A stretch of 64,000 bases of DNA from Polyodon spathula (lineage: Eukaryota; Chordata; Actinopteri; Acipenseriformes; Polyodontidae), in the NCBI RefSeq assembly GCF_017654505.1, contig NC_054534.1, positions 24,696,689-24,760,688 on the forward strand. Reading direction: 5' to 3'. The position numbers and the translations under genes were made by a program. Positions 35,991 through 47,620 of this stretch are shown here, one piece after another. How positions within the stretch are numbered: position 1 is the stretch's first letter; every line of letters begins with the position of its first letter. The notes beneath the pieces were generated by a model. It made no database searches. It was not told where the DNA came from and was given only the letters and a program-made list of their open reading frames with translations.

Positions 35991-38900
35991 GACTTTTTTT
36001 TCCCTAGATAACTCCTGTGTTAAACCTTTGTGAATAGGGCCCACTGTTGCCAGTCTGAAATATAAATTCATGTGGTACTTATTGGACACATTATCAACAC
36101 TATGTAGATATTTTTAATCAAGTTCAGTAATGTTCAAAACTGTGCATAAATGATTTCATAGAGGAAGGGCAATGCCAACAATAGGAGTCTATTAATTAGC
36201 TACTTTCTATTGAAACTGCAACCACCTTAGAATTCAGGTATTCTCTTGGGTCGCAACCCAGCAGGTCAAAACATAACCTTGTTGAACAAACTAATAACAT
36301 TTCCCAACGGTGATGTATGCCAATTCACACTGTGACCTATTTTAAATGAAAGCGAATCTGTTGGTTGCATGACCAGAAGGTTGTACTGTAATCATCTTGA
36401 TTCTGAAGAATTCATAACCCCCCCCCTGGTGTTAAAGTATTCGTAAATGAACAGAAATTGACAGAGAGTAATGGGTTCAAATTAAAAGCAGTTAAGACAT
36501 AACTAAATCAATCGCCCTACGAATTGATTCTTTGCAGTTAATGTTGTGTCTGCCACCACTGTGACTGGATGTATTGGATTTTGACTTTATGGGGTTTGAT
36601 GGATATATTTTTAATGACACCCTGCAATTTCTCACATTAAATAGACTTAACAACCTGGTTAACATCAGGAAGCTTAGCGCTGCATGTTAATATTATCATC
36701 CTGCAGAATCAAGAGCATTATATTTCATACAGCACATATAGGTGGACTAAACTTTAAAGGACTAAAGGTAATGAATCAATTTAGCAAATCTTACTAAGCA
36801 AGGGTCACAGTTCATGGGAAAGTTGTAATTTGTTAATTTGAAATAATACTGTTAATGTTGAGGAAGTGGTTTTAAATATGATATTTAGCTTGTAGCAAGG
36901 ATTCATGGTTTCTTAAAATTAGCAGTCATGTGACTTATAGGAGACAGCAACTGTAAATTTAAAAAGCTGCTAGTAGTTCTTTTGAATTATTTTCTTACGG
37001 CCTGTGGGAGATCCAAGTGTGTGGAAATGTGGCCAAGTAAAGTTCCAGTTTATCAGTTCTATTGATGTATACCATTGTGATTAACAAAACAAAAATAACG
37101 TTGGTGAAGTATTTCTCACAAAAAAAAAAGTCCAGTGGTAACAATCCTGGGTTTTTGTGAGTCTGTGCTCTCCAGCCAATTCAACAGTTCCCCATTCTGG
37201 ATTGCTCCCGTCCAGGTCAGTGTCTTTCACTTGCTGTACTGTATTCAACAATAAAGAAGACAAGTTTACTTTACCAGCTCGTGATTACACGCCGCACCGG
37301 TGTGATGCTGTCCCTTCTCACATCCCCGGGCTCACTAAATCTGTATCCAACATGTTCCCCTTATATCCTCCTAACTCTACCAATCAGTGATTTCTTAAGT
37401 AGGTTATTGAAGCACTCATGTGGCTTACCCCCACCAATATGGCTGCCGCAACCTGACCATAGACTTACAGTCTGTTCCATTTTGGTGAAAGGTATCAGGA
37501 GTCAGTAAGCACAGCGCCACCACCCATCAGGAGGCCGAACTTCACCAATATGATCTTTTACCCTGTCACGCAGCCTTTGCAAGATTTGTATGTTTTGTGA
37601 CTATGGTCCCTAGTTACCAAAGCAGACGAGCCTTTCCAAAAAAATTTAAAAAAATAAAAACATTTTGTAGAACGAGATGTAAGGAAAATGAAACTGTATT
37701 TGTAGAGCCAGTATCACATCTTAGAAGATGTAATGGGCCTTGCTGTGTTGTTCCCTATCTTCCCGGTTCACTTGTAATAACTTTTTGAAATGATAAACTG
37801 CTTCGAGCAACTCTGATATATCCTGAAGCTCAGTGGCAGTGTTTACATCTTTGGCTGCTGTCCCAGAATTATTGTCTTCATTCTTTCCGTCCAGGTAGCA
37901 GTAGGAATAAAGTCTGATAAATGATTCTTACTTTAGGGTTCCACAAGCTAACTTTTAAAGTCAGGTGGCTGCAGTCTGCCTGGTGTCCCACACATCGGCG
38001 TATGCTCACAGTTGGTGTCATCTGGGATGTAACTAATGAATGAACTTAGACACCATTAAAACATTATTTTGAAATTTTTGTAAGATGCTGACTGCAACGT
38101 TAATAGATTTGTACAGCTCTGTGTGCATAATTTATTAATATCAAAGCACTCAAGACTCATTTAGTTATTTTTCTCAGGTGACTGGTCTGGAGCCATTATA
38201 TTAAAGGGATGATTATTTTAACCAGTTCACTTCACAGCATGTAAAAAAAAAACTTCCCAGATATGTGAAGCACAGCCCTGGAGTAGATCTATGACGAGTA
38301 TTTGGAAGGCGACGCAGTTTAATGTAGCGCCTAATATTATTATGAAGAGGTAATTCTTTTAATGAAAAACATTTTGTTAGTCTTGGGTTCATCATTGCGA
38401 AGAATGTATAGGTTTTTAGTTTTGTAAAATTAACATGTTTTTCCTGTCACAAAAAATTGCAAAATGTAGCTTACTTAATGAAAATAACCTGTCTAGGAGA
38501 AGGGATTTTTAATAGCCTCTAAACACACACACGCACACAAACTTTTTTACTAAAATAATTCAATAAATGTTTAACAAATCAATAGAAGTTCAGGGAGATA
38601 CTCACGTACAGCGCTGTAGAAACGATCAGGTTAAAGAGATTTACTCCTTTCTATTTAAGTAAATAAGATTTTCCATGTATTAAATTACATTTTTACTCTT
38701 TCATCTACTTTTAACAGTAAGGGGTTTTGGTAATGTTGGTCATGGACTCGGAACAATTTAATGTTAATGATAATATGCAAAAGCAATTTTGGGCCAAGCA
38801 CTCAGTCAAGGAACTCAAGCACCATCTCATTTAAAAGGGTAACTTGAATAAAGCAAAGTGCACACAATAGATGTAAATGAAAAAACATTTCAATTACCTC

Positions 38901-40796
38901 AACATATCCTTTTGTTCCCATCTTTATCTCTAGCAGGCTAAAGTACTTTCATTTTAAAATGTGTCTAGGGTAGATTGTTTAATTTGTAGGTATATATTTG
39001 TACTCAGGTCAGGTTTTAAATGTGTGTCTCATCCTGTACCAGCAGAACTAGAAATGCCTAACCTCCCTGTTATTGCTCTTCTGATTAAACATGGACTAAA
39101 AATTGTCCCTGCCTCATTTGCCTACTGCATCACTGCCTTATTCTAATCTAGAGGGTATCTGTGTAAGACACGCATTTGTACTGTTGAAATCTAAAATAGG
39201 AAAATGAGGGCTCCTTCTGACACAGAAGTGTGTTCCTGGCAGGTTCCACTCGAAGGATCACTACAACCTCACATTCTCTTTTAAGGTCATTGCCATTTAA
39301 TGAGGATCGTTGGTGGGGGTGGGGAGGGGCATCATCCGTTGTGAGAAGGATACATTTGCTTATCTGCCATGTCAACTTGAGAGAGTTGCACATAAAAGTA
39401 ACATATACTGGAGCTGGACAAAAAAAACAGTAACACCAAGACATACAGACATATACACTCAGAATCTGATACTCTGCATACCTTCTGAATAGTGAAAGAA
39501 AGGGGGCCTCCATAGGTCCCCTTATTCTGATACTCATCACAATTGGACATTTGCTTCTGTAAAGCAGGACATACATACTCCCGCCTCTATGAAACAGTGG
39601 GAGTATATATCCCTAGTATTGGTTAATTAAACATTGATCAAGCTGAAATGAATGGCACTATAGGCATTCTAAAGGAATTAGAAGCAGAAATAATTGAGGA
39701 TTGGTTATGCATTCCTAGAACACCTTGCGAACTGGTAATGTAGAAGCAGTGTCGCCCTGGCACTACGCCTCACTGACAATGTTATGGCTTGTGTTCCTAA
39801 TAGATTATCCAACTCCAGATCTTTATAGGTTTGAAAATTCTTAATATTCAGTTGCAGTAAGAGCTGTCATGCATTGCTATCGGCTATTCATATGTTATCA
39901 TTCATGATACTCAATCACATCAGAATCTGTAATAAAGCCATTCACTGATTGATGCTCTGCACTCAGGAATTCTTAAACACAGCTGAGTCATCCCTTTGAA
40001 AAGACAATTGGAACAACGTTTGCATGTCTACTGCACTCTGTGGAAGGTCTTTATAATCAAGAAACTATTGACTGTTGAGATGTAGCCAGCTGAAAATGAA
40101 CTTTTCTTTCCTTGATCGTACACATCAAAAAGGGTATTCAAACCTGATGTTTTTTCTAGCAGTAGAGTGCCTTGACCTGCCTTGAAAAAACACTTGCTCT
40201 TCAGATTTTCTCGACAGGTTTGCTGGAAAGGTTAATTAACTATGCTAATGGCGTGGCAGAGAGCTTTAAACGATTAGCAACAATCAATCCAGTACATTAA
40301 AGGAAAGAGAGTTGTTGTAGCTCTGTGTTAATACTGTCAAAATCTACTCGGAATCAATGAACTCAGGAGACCTACTGTACACATTCTGCAAATTAATGAG
40401 CTGCACATTATTTGAAGATAGGATACAGTTTACAATCTTCCTGTTACATTTTAATCGTGATGAGAAAGACAGCAGGTCTGATATATTTCAGTGAATTATG
40501 TGCTTTGTTGGTCAAAAGCTGCATATTAAAAATGGAAGTATAAGTAAGGTGACAAGATGTCCAGTTTTGGATGAGACATTTCCACTTTTGGAACACTGGT
40601 CTCACTGTCCCTAGAACCTTTCTTAGGACACTCATTTCGTCCTGCTTTTTTCCCAAACCATCGTCACGCTGGTAACAGAATATTGTACTTTCCTGAAGGC
40701 TGCTGTGTTACTTATTACAGTACAATGTCACTTGTTGTGATTAGGGAAGGCTGAACGATCAGTAGCATTAAAAAGCAGCTGTACAGGAACTCCCGA
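35991..40796. other. No recognised gene; intergenic
   Basis: A possible DNA transposon end (tgaatagggccc, to 36042) flanks the SINE. At 37105-37590 a GC-richer stretch reads on the minus strand like an LTR (tataagg-type box near 37370), but no partner or boundaries were found. The 39640-40330 stretch is repeat-free and complex. Confidence 0.4.
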
Positions 40797-40885
40797 GGAC
40801 AGGGAGGGCTTAGGCAATCCACTGTTCACCACGCACCAGCGACCCCTGTGGCTGATTAGGGTGCCTCCAAATCTGCAGTGCAGCC
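40797..40885 (+). mobile_element. SINE tail fragment
   Basis: cagggagggcttaggcaatc through tggctgattagggtgcctcc matches the 3' part of the SINE at 35750-35990. The tRNA-like head is missing (5' truncation). Confidence 0.6.
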
Positions 40886-42274
40886 ATTCTGGTCTGTGTT
40901 GTCCTCCAGCACTATAGGTCTGAGTGGCTTCGCTGTGGCTCCGCAGTACGAAAAACAACAGATTGGCAGGAACACCTTTTGGAGAACGTGTGTTTCAGCC
41001 TCTGTTTCTTGAGTCGCTGTGCGGTTGCAGCAGTGAGCCAGGATAAAAAATAATAATTGGGCATTCCAAGTTGGAGAGAAAACTGGGGTAAAAACCATTG
41101 GCAACAACTAAACTTATATTAAAAAAAAAAAAAGCTGTACAGTGCCGTGTAATCTGGAGAATTACTGAACAGTCAACTTTCATATTTGCAACCAATCATA
41201 GAATTGTGAGTGGGTTTATCAACAGAGTGTTGCTAAAATGAACCTTGTCTGAATCATCAGTCTCGCTGCCAGAAGAGGTTAGACTACTGTAGTCTAACAA
41301 TAACGGTTCATACAGGTACCATTTGTATTTTGTTGGAACTATTCTCTTCATCCATGATATATCTATAGCAGCATGCAAACGACTTTGCTTCATGTGTAGC
41401 TAAAGGCAACAATTGTGGAAATCAATGCTGTCATGTCACATCACTGTGCATGTTTACAACACAGTGCACTGAAGCTTGTTGTGGTTTGAACTCTGTGCAT
41501 CACTATAGCCCATCACAACAATAGGAGGGGCTGTAAAATATGACAAAAGTATTTGGAAACACATTGTTTATTGAAATAAGTCTGTATTCACTTTCAGTTC
41601 ACCACAGATACCCTCTGAGAAATGTATGTTTGTGAATAATACAAAATAGTTATTTCACATTTACAAAATTCCTGCTGTAAATGTGAAAATATTTTTTATT
41701 TCTTTAAATATACGTTGTTTTACAGTGATAGTTGAGTACTGTATATGATACAAATAGTTTAAAACAATTACAAAAAACACGTCCAAGTTAAGTTAATAAG
41801 TATTTTACTTAATCACTGCTGTTAGTTTAATCATAAATATCTGCCTTTCCACAAATATTATTATTTCCCCCCAAACATATTTCCTATACATCTCTTTCTA
41901 TTTTGTATCTTAGTTGAGAATACTCAATATTATTTTGAAGAGTTGATCCAGTAGGGTGATGTCTTAGGGTCTTTCGTTCAATACTGTCTTATTGATGAGA
42001 GGTCCATCTTCGCTCTGAGGTGTACAACATGGCAAGACACAGTGAATGAATCAGTTCTTAGCTTTTCCTTTAGTAGCAATCTAGGTTGATGTAGCTATTT
42101 GTTAAGTCCCTAAAAACATAATTTAGGTCTTTCACCAAGTTTATTTAGTTATTTGGGTATTTTAGCTGGGGTTATTTCTGAGCTGATATTTTTAACATTA
42201 TTCTTCTCTGCTCACCTTTCTCTGACTAACCAGCTGTATCACTAAAACAAAGATTGCTCTGACCTTGAGGATTT
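40886..42274. other. No recognised gene
   Basis: AT-rich intergenic sequence without recognisable repeats. Confidence 0.4.
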
Positions 42275-42730
42275 GTTTGACAGAGTCAACAATCTCCCTC
42301 TCGATCTGTAAGGGCACAGTATATGCGATGTGCCCCGCACTGGAGGATCACTCGGAAGTCGGACATCTAAAAAGGGGGCGAAGCCACAACACTAGAAGTC
42401 AGCGCCTTACTGCGGTAGGCGATGTGTCAGTCATGGATTGGAGGATACGTGATTGCAGTCACTACTGAAGGGGGCAGGACTGAAGGTATATCGGGGGATG
42501 TGGCCGAGTGATCTGCTCCTTGTGTTACGGTTACACAAAGGTATATGAGAAAAAACCTGTGTACTAACCGTGAGTGTTTTGTTTGGTTTGTCATGTCTAG
42601 TAATTGTTGTATTTGTCATTGTTAGATGGCTAACTATCCAGGAGCTGTTGCTAAGGGGCCAGTTTCCAAACCCGGACTTCACATCACCATAGTGCACATT
42701 ACTAGTATTTCACCACTACACTAAAAGCAT
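42275..42730 (+). mobile_element. Solo-LTR-like repeat, 3' truncated
   Basis: Plus-strand copy of the family at 27990-28644. Shared phrases are gtcaacaatctccct, agaagtcagcgcctta and gcgatgtgtcagtca, then a tract around gtgttttgtttg and gccaactgg-like text. The R/U5 side with AATAAA is missing. Confidence 0.55.
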
Positions 42731-42898
42731 TACAGCTTTTTGATCCAGAGCAGAAGTTGCTCCAGGTTTTCTAAAAGTATTTCTCAGAATCTGAAGGTGC
42801 ATATCTAGCAAGGGACAATGCAGGTATGCAAAAGATAAGTAAGATGTCCAATATTTGAGAACTACATTGCATTATTTACAAAAAGAATATACAAAGTT

Positions 42899-42997
42899 AT
42901 ATACTGCAAGTATACTTGTGCCAAAATAGAATAGAATAATGGTCCCAATAATATATTAAAACCAGACAATTCTGGCACAAGTATACTTGCTGTATGT
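42899..42997. repeat. Short inverted-repeat element
   Basis: The 18-bp arms 42906-42923 (gcaagtatacttgtgcca) and 42973-42990 are perfect reverse complements and continue outward with mismatches. The 49-bp interior is AT-rich. This could be a tiny MITE or a hairpin-forming site. Confidence 0.7.
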
Positions 42998-43151
42998 TAC
43001 CTTTTTGCAAGGGATAATATTAGATTCTGATCCAAACTTCTTTATACCCTCTTAAATGTTAAACTTTATGGGAGGTTAAAAATAACAAAAATGAAATAAA
43101 AATGTGCACACATTATATAGTAAAATGAGCAAGTGTCATGTATTAAGCATA

Positions 43152-43361
43152 CAGTACACCCTCACTGTAACAACCCTGTTTGGGTCCAAAGCCTTTTGTT
43201 CACTATAGTAAAAGAACAATCCAAAACAAACAATAGAAGCTGCTGGAGTAAGCTGAGGAAGTCAGTCACCTTGGATAAAAATATTAGCTAAATTAGTAAT
43301 AATATTAGTACTGTTTTATTTTGTGATTCTTTATTATTATAGTATTTGCCATTACTAGCAC

Positions 43362-43414
<53 letters not shown>

Positions 43415-43749
43415 GGCTGAGATTGTGAATAAAAGTAGAATTACAAGTACAGTACCTATTTGTGGCATGCTGCATCCAGTATTCTGGCTATATCCTATTC
43501 GTTGATGAACACAGTACAACCCCCCCCTCAGAAAAAGTGCATCAACAAATTTCTGTTTTGTTTCAATTACAAATGTTAATTGAAATCTTGGTTACTTATT
43601 AAAAAATAAATAAAAAAAATAAAAATGTTGCTTTGCCGTGCCAGTTGCATAGACCAGCAGTTTTATTTATGTATTTATTTATGTATTTATTTTTTTAAAT
43701 CAGTATTTAATCGTATAATGAAGACCATATAGTGAGGATGTAAACAGTG
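43152..43749. mobile_element. Tigger/pogo-type non-autonomous element
   Basis: The left end cagtacaccctcactgtaac matches the 26586 element; the right end atagtgaggatgtaaacagtg is a worn inverted copy. TA flanks both sides (43150-43151, 43750-43751). The interior is AT-rich with an (AAT)n tract and no transposase. Confidence 0.6.
43362..43414. repeat. (AAT)n microsatellite
   Basis: About 17 uninterrupted AAT units inside the Tigger-type element. Confidence 0.95.
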
Positions 43750-43827
43750 TATCTACACTCGGCTGACAGTTTGGATCCTGACTGTTGCTGCACTTGGTAA
43801 AATAAGTTACAAGCCAGACATTGTCTT

Positions 43828-44154
43828 GTGGTCTGGATCAGCATGCCTTGTTCATCTAGTAGAGCTGTGCCATGGGAAGATGCTGTCGATGAGGCGTATG
43901 AGAGGAAGAAGCTTTGGTATGCTCAACTAGCTGCTGAAGCGGAACAGCAAGGATGGAGAGTTCGAGTTTACCCAGTGGAGGTGGGTTGTCGAGGATTTGT
44001 GGCACACTCTACAACCCGGTTTCTCAGAGACATCGGGTTCATTGGCCAAGAGTTACATCACACAGTGAAGAACTTATCTGAAGCAGCAGAAAGGAGCAGC
44101 AACTGGCTGTGGTTAAGATGGAAAGATTCTGGATGGGGATCTCAAGCACAATAA
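43828..44154 (+). pseudogene. C-terminal fragment of a non-LTR retrotransposon ORF2
   Basis: The ORF encodes VPWEDAVDEAYERKKLWYAQ, LAAEAEQQGWRVRVYPVEVG, CRGFVAHSTTRFLRDIGFIG and ERSSNWLWLRWK. The pattern E-A-ERK-L-Y-L-EA-GW...P-EVGCRGF...L...G...AAE-SS-WLW is one I recall from C termini of fish non-LTR retrotransposon polyproteins, downstream of the reverse transcriptase; no assignment to a clade is made. The RT and endonuclease parts are absent, so the copy is 5'-truncated. The frame is open for 108 codons with no stop before the natural end. Confidence 0.6.
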
Positions 44155-44520
44155 AAAGAAAGCAACGCTGATGTACAGGTAAGTAAGCTGAGTGGGGGAT
44201 GGAGGGGGGTGATGCTGGGACACCAGAATCACTGTTGAGCCCTCTTGAGGTGTCGTGGGCTAGTCAACGAAACACCGAGGATGGAAGGTACCCACTTGAA
44301 GACCCCTGAGATGTACCCTACTTAGGTCAATTCAGACGGTTGTCACGCTGATGCGCTGGGGAGACTGCACTGGGTTGATCCGGAGCCAGCATCGCAGCCG
44401 TTGTGTGTGCTGATGTGCTGGGGAGGCAAAATGAGCTGATCCCTGGAGCCAGCATTACACTTCAGCAATCAACACCAGACAGAAGGATATCTACATCATC
44501 AGATGGAAAACGACGTAAAT
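44155..44520 (+). mobile_element. 3' UTR of the same non-LTR retrotransposon
   Basis: Unusually GC-rich. Contains tgtcgtgggctagtcaacga, gaagacccctgagatgtacc and two copies, 62 bp apart (from 44347 and 44409), of gctgatgYgctgggga...gagccagcat. The similar text recalled from other fish genomes directly follows this ORF type. The 3' border near 44520 is approximate. Confidence 0.55.
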
Positions 44521-46361
44521 GGATGGAGATGCAGATGGATCATATTAGTTTTGCAAAGCTACGTCTTAGTTGGTGCTTATCTTGGCGAGAGCCGAGTTCA
44601 AATCAACATGAAGTTCAACATTTACTCTCATGTAATGGAAATAATCAAATCATCTTTAAAGAAGACAATTTAGTAAATCAGGCTATCCAGGTAAGACAAT
44701 TGCTGTTAGTTTAACAGGACTAAGTTGACTTAGCATACCGAGTTAGCAGACATAACCTCAGGTACTGTTCCTTTGATATCTATTCATATTCTATGCAGGA
44801 TCTCAAGCTCAGACATCTGAATTTGATGCTCTTTGTTGTCCTTTATATGTTCTGGCATGTCAGGTGTGCTGCTGCCACCTGTCAATCAGTGCCTTTCTCC
44901 ACTCAACATATGTGTCCTTTAAAACTTCAAGGCTCTGCTGGTCTCAGTCATTTGCATGAAACTGGTTATATGGTAAACAGTTCTTCAGTAATTTACAGCA
45001 GTCCAGCCGCAATCAAGGACTATATTTAGCTTGCTTCAAAATATTCACTTTTCCCCTGAAACACAATGTTATTGTGGAAAGTGGGATCCCAGAGCAATCA
45101 TTTCAGTTAAGACAAAAATTGCGATGAAAGATTACATTTTTTGTTTCCATTTATAATGGGGGAGGGTTGGAATGTGCACAGAATGTGCTTTACTCAGACT
45201 GGTTGGTCAGTTATCATTTCTTTCCAAATATCTACCAATACTATTCAAAATAGAACATAAATGCCCGGGTTCATAGTCCCTGCCACCTCTATTTGTAATG
45301 CATAAATGACAACAAGAAGTGTTGAATTCAGAAAAATATTATATTTAATTACCTTATAATAACTTTATTACTTAGAATTTAATTGTTTTATTTACAATAT
45401 AATTTAATATTGAGCTTTTAAGAAGCAGTATGGATTGGTATTTAATTAGAGTCCCTGTCTGTGTCAAAGATCACCATCAGTGGTGCTTGATTGTAGATCT
45501 GGACTGTAGCTGTCTGGTTGAAAGTACAACTGTGACCGAAGATGGTTTGCATGCTGTGTGTAGGAGTGTAAGAAAGTCTCCCAGCTAGTTGGTGGTGCTG
45601 TCTTCTGTTCTCTCACTGCTGCTGTGCCAATATTTGTTTGCTTGTTGATGCTGTTGTCTGTGGAGAAACAAAGTTTCTGTTGCTTGAACAGACTGTATTG
45701 AAGTAGCTCTGGGCACTACACAGAGTGACAAGTTCATACTCGCTGCCAGCTTTTTTCGTTACGCAGAAAATTTAATTTGCCAGGTGTGTGTCAGACTCGG
45801 ACACAGGTATTTCTTCTGTCTGTCCGATCTCAGTTCGGTCAGACAGAAGAAATACCAAGACCAAGTTAAATTTGGTTTTCTTGGATGTATTTACATTTTC
45901 TTGTTGACTAATAAAAGTTTTTGGAGCATAGGTATCACCTGGGTGACGAACGTTTTTGCTCAAGCTGATCTTAATTGACAGAGAACCGTCCAATGCGACT
46001 TTTTAACGTCACAAAAGTGCAATACTACTTTTTTTTTTTTTTTTTATCATGGTCCACAGTGTAAATATAGCTACTATCCATTTTATATATACACAGGTTA
46101 GAAACTAACACTTGCCCGAATTAAAACTGATGATGACTAGGTGATACCAGTGTCTCAGCAATCCTGTGGGTGAATGCTTAAAAAAAGTGTAAAAAATGAA
46201 ATTTTCTAACAGGGTGTAGCAGTGGTGAACAAACATTCATGATGCTTACAAAACAGTTCAGAACTCAAACCTCCCTGCATCTCCCCTTGTCATGCTGAAT
46301 TTCGCATTATTTTGAGATATGCGAATGCGTCTGCGTTTCACTGAATTTTGTCTGTGTGATT
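44521..46361. other. No recognised gene
   Basis: Intergenic. Contains the hairpin at 45806-45856 and a T run at about 46028-46046. Confidence 0.4.
45806..45856. repeat. Hairpin, 21-bp stem and 9-nt loop
   Basis: Arms 45806-45826 and 45836-45856 are reverse complements at 20 of 21 positions. No repeat family is recognised around it. Confidence 0.9.
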
Positions 46362-46515
46362 ACTTACACCACGTTTTCAAAACTTTTTAGGCCCCTTACT
46401 CCTTTCCAAAAAATCTAGTCTACCGTGTACCCACATCTGAGATAGGGTGATAATATACCTATGGAGACAGAAAAAAATTGTATTTTCGGCTTAAGTACTT
46501 ACTAATGTTTACTGA

Positions 46516-46583
<68 letters not shown>
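46516..46583. repeat. (AT)n microsatellite inside the hAT element
   Basis: About 66 bp of near-perfect AT dinucleotides. Confidence 0.96.
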
Positions 46584-46586
<3 letters not shown>

Positions 46587-47192
46587 AATATTAAATCTCA
46601 TGTATAATGTACGAGTTGATTAAAATGCTCACCTACCAATGTGATGATGTGCCTCCTTTTTAACACAGATTCCAGTAAAACTACACCCTGATTAGTAAAC
46701 AATGCAGCCCCCAGACAAGGTTATGTTATTCTGTATTTTAAAATGAACAAACAGGACTTCAAGTTACAAAAAAAATTAAGTGGGTCATTAAAAAATAAAT
46801 AAACAGGACTTGATTTGCTGGCTCAGAAGGCACAGGGAAGTAGGAGGGGCTAGAGTTCAGCCAATTATGGATAACTGTTGTTAAACTAATTAAAATTAAA
46901 TTAAATTAAAACTAAAAATACTAAAATTATTTCAAAAGCCAGACCAATAAGAGGCAAAACGAGTCCAAAAACAGGTTATGCTTTTGAAAACAAAACTAGG
47001 GTTCTAATTTAAAACAAAATTACATAGCAATTCTCAACAAAAGTCCTGCATTTTTTCCGAGAAATGCAGAAGTGTAGCGAAAAAACAGACGGGGCATTTG
47101 CATAAAAACTATTTAAAATTTACAAATACAGGCATCTTTTTAAAAAATCTGGTAGCATGCAGAACTATGTGAATAACACTGTGTAATTGTAA

Positions 47193-47230
47193 TTTACAAT
47201 TATACTGCATTTACAGTATAATTGTAAATC
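47193..47230. repeat. Perfect 16-bp hairpin
   Basis: Arms 47193-47208 (atttacaattatactg) and 47215-47230 are exact reverse complements with a 6-nt loop, inside the hAT element. Confidence 0.92.
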
Positions 47231-47535
47231 TCGAAAAACTACTCACTTCTAAATCTTTTGTAGTCATCTTTGTATTACTTTAGTATAAATACATGTTAAT
47301 TTGGATTCATATGTTGTTTTTTTCTGACTTTAAGTGAACGAAAAGACACACATTTTCCCATTTTCCCATTGGAAATAGTGATATTTTGAAATATCACTGT
47401 CCTGGTCACAAAAGCAAAGTTTGTGGGGAATAATAGCCATTTTCTATACTTTTGAGGCATAAGCAATTAGGAAATAACACTTACTACCCAGGAACAAAAT
47501 TGTGTTACATAGTGTAATGAATAATACATTAAAAA

Positions 47536-47543
<8 letters not shown>

Positions 47544-47615
<72 letters not shown>
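47544..47615. repeat. (TA)n microsatellite inside the hAT element
   Basis: About 72 bp of uninterrupted TA dinucleotides following an A run. Confidence 0.97.

Positions 47616-47620
<5 letters not shown>

Noticed and set aside
37105..37590. LTR-like stretch on the minus strand
   Set aside because: TATA-like box and GC content fit an LTR, but no TG...CA borders, target duplication or second copy was found.
39148..39576. 142-codon minus-strand ORF
   Set aside because: Overlaps equally long ORFs on the other strand, has no recognisable domain, and its frame shows no conservation cue.
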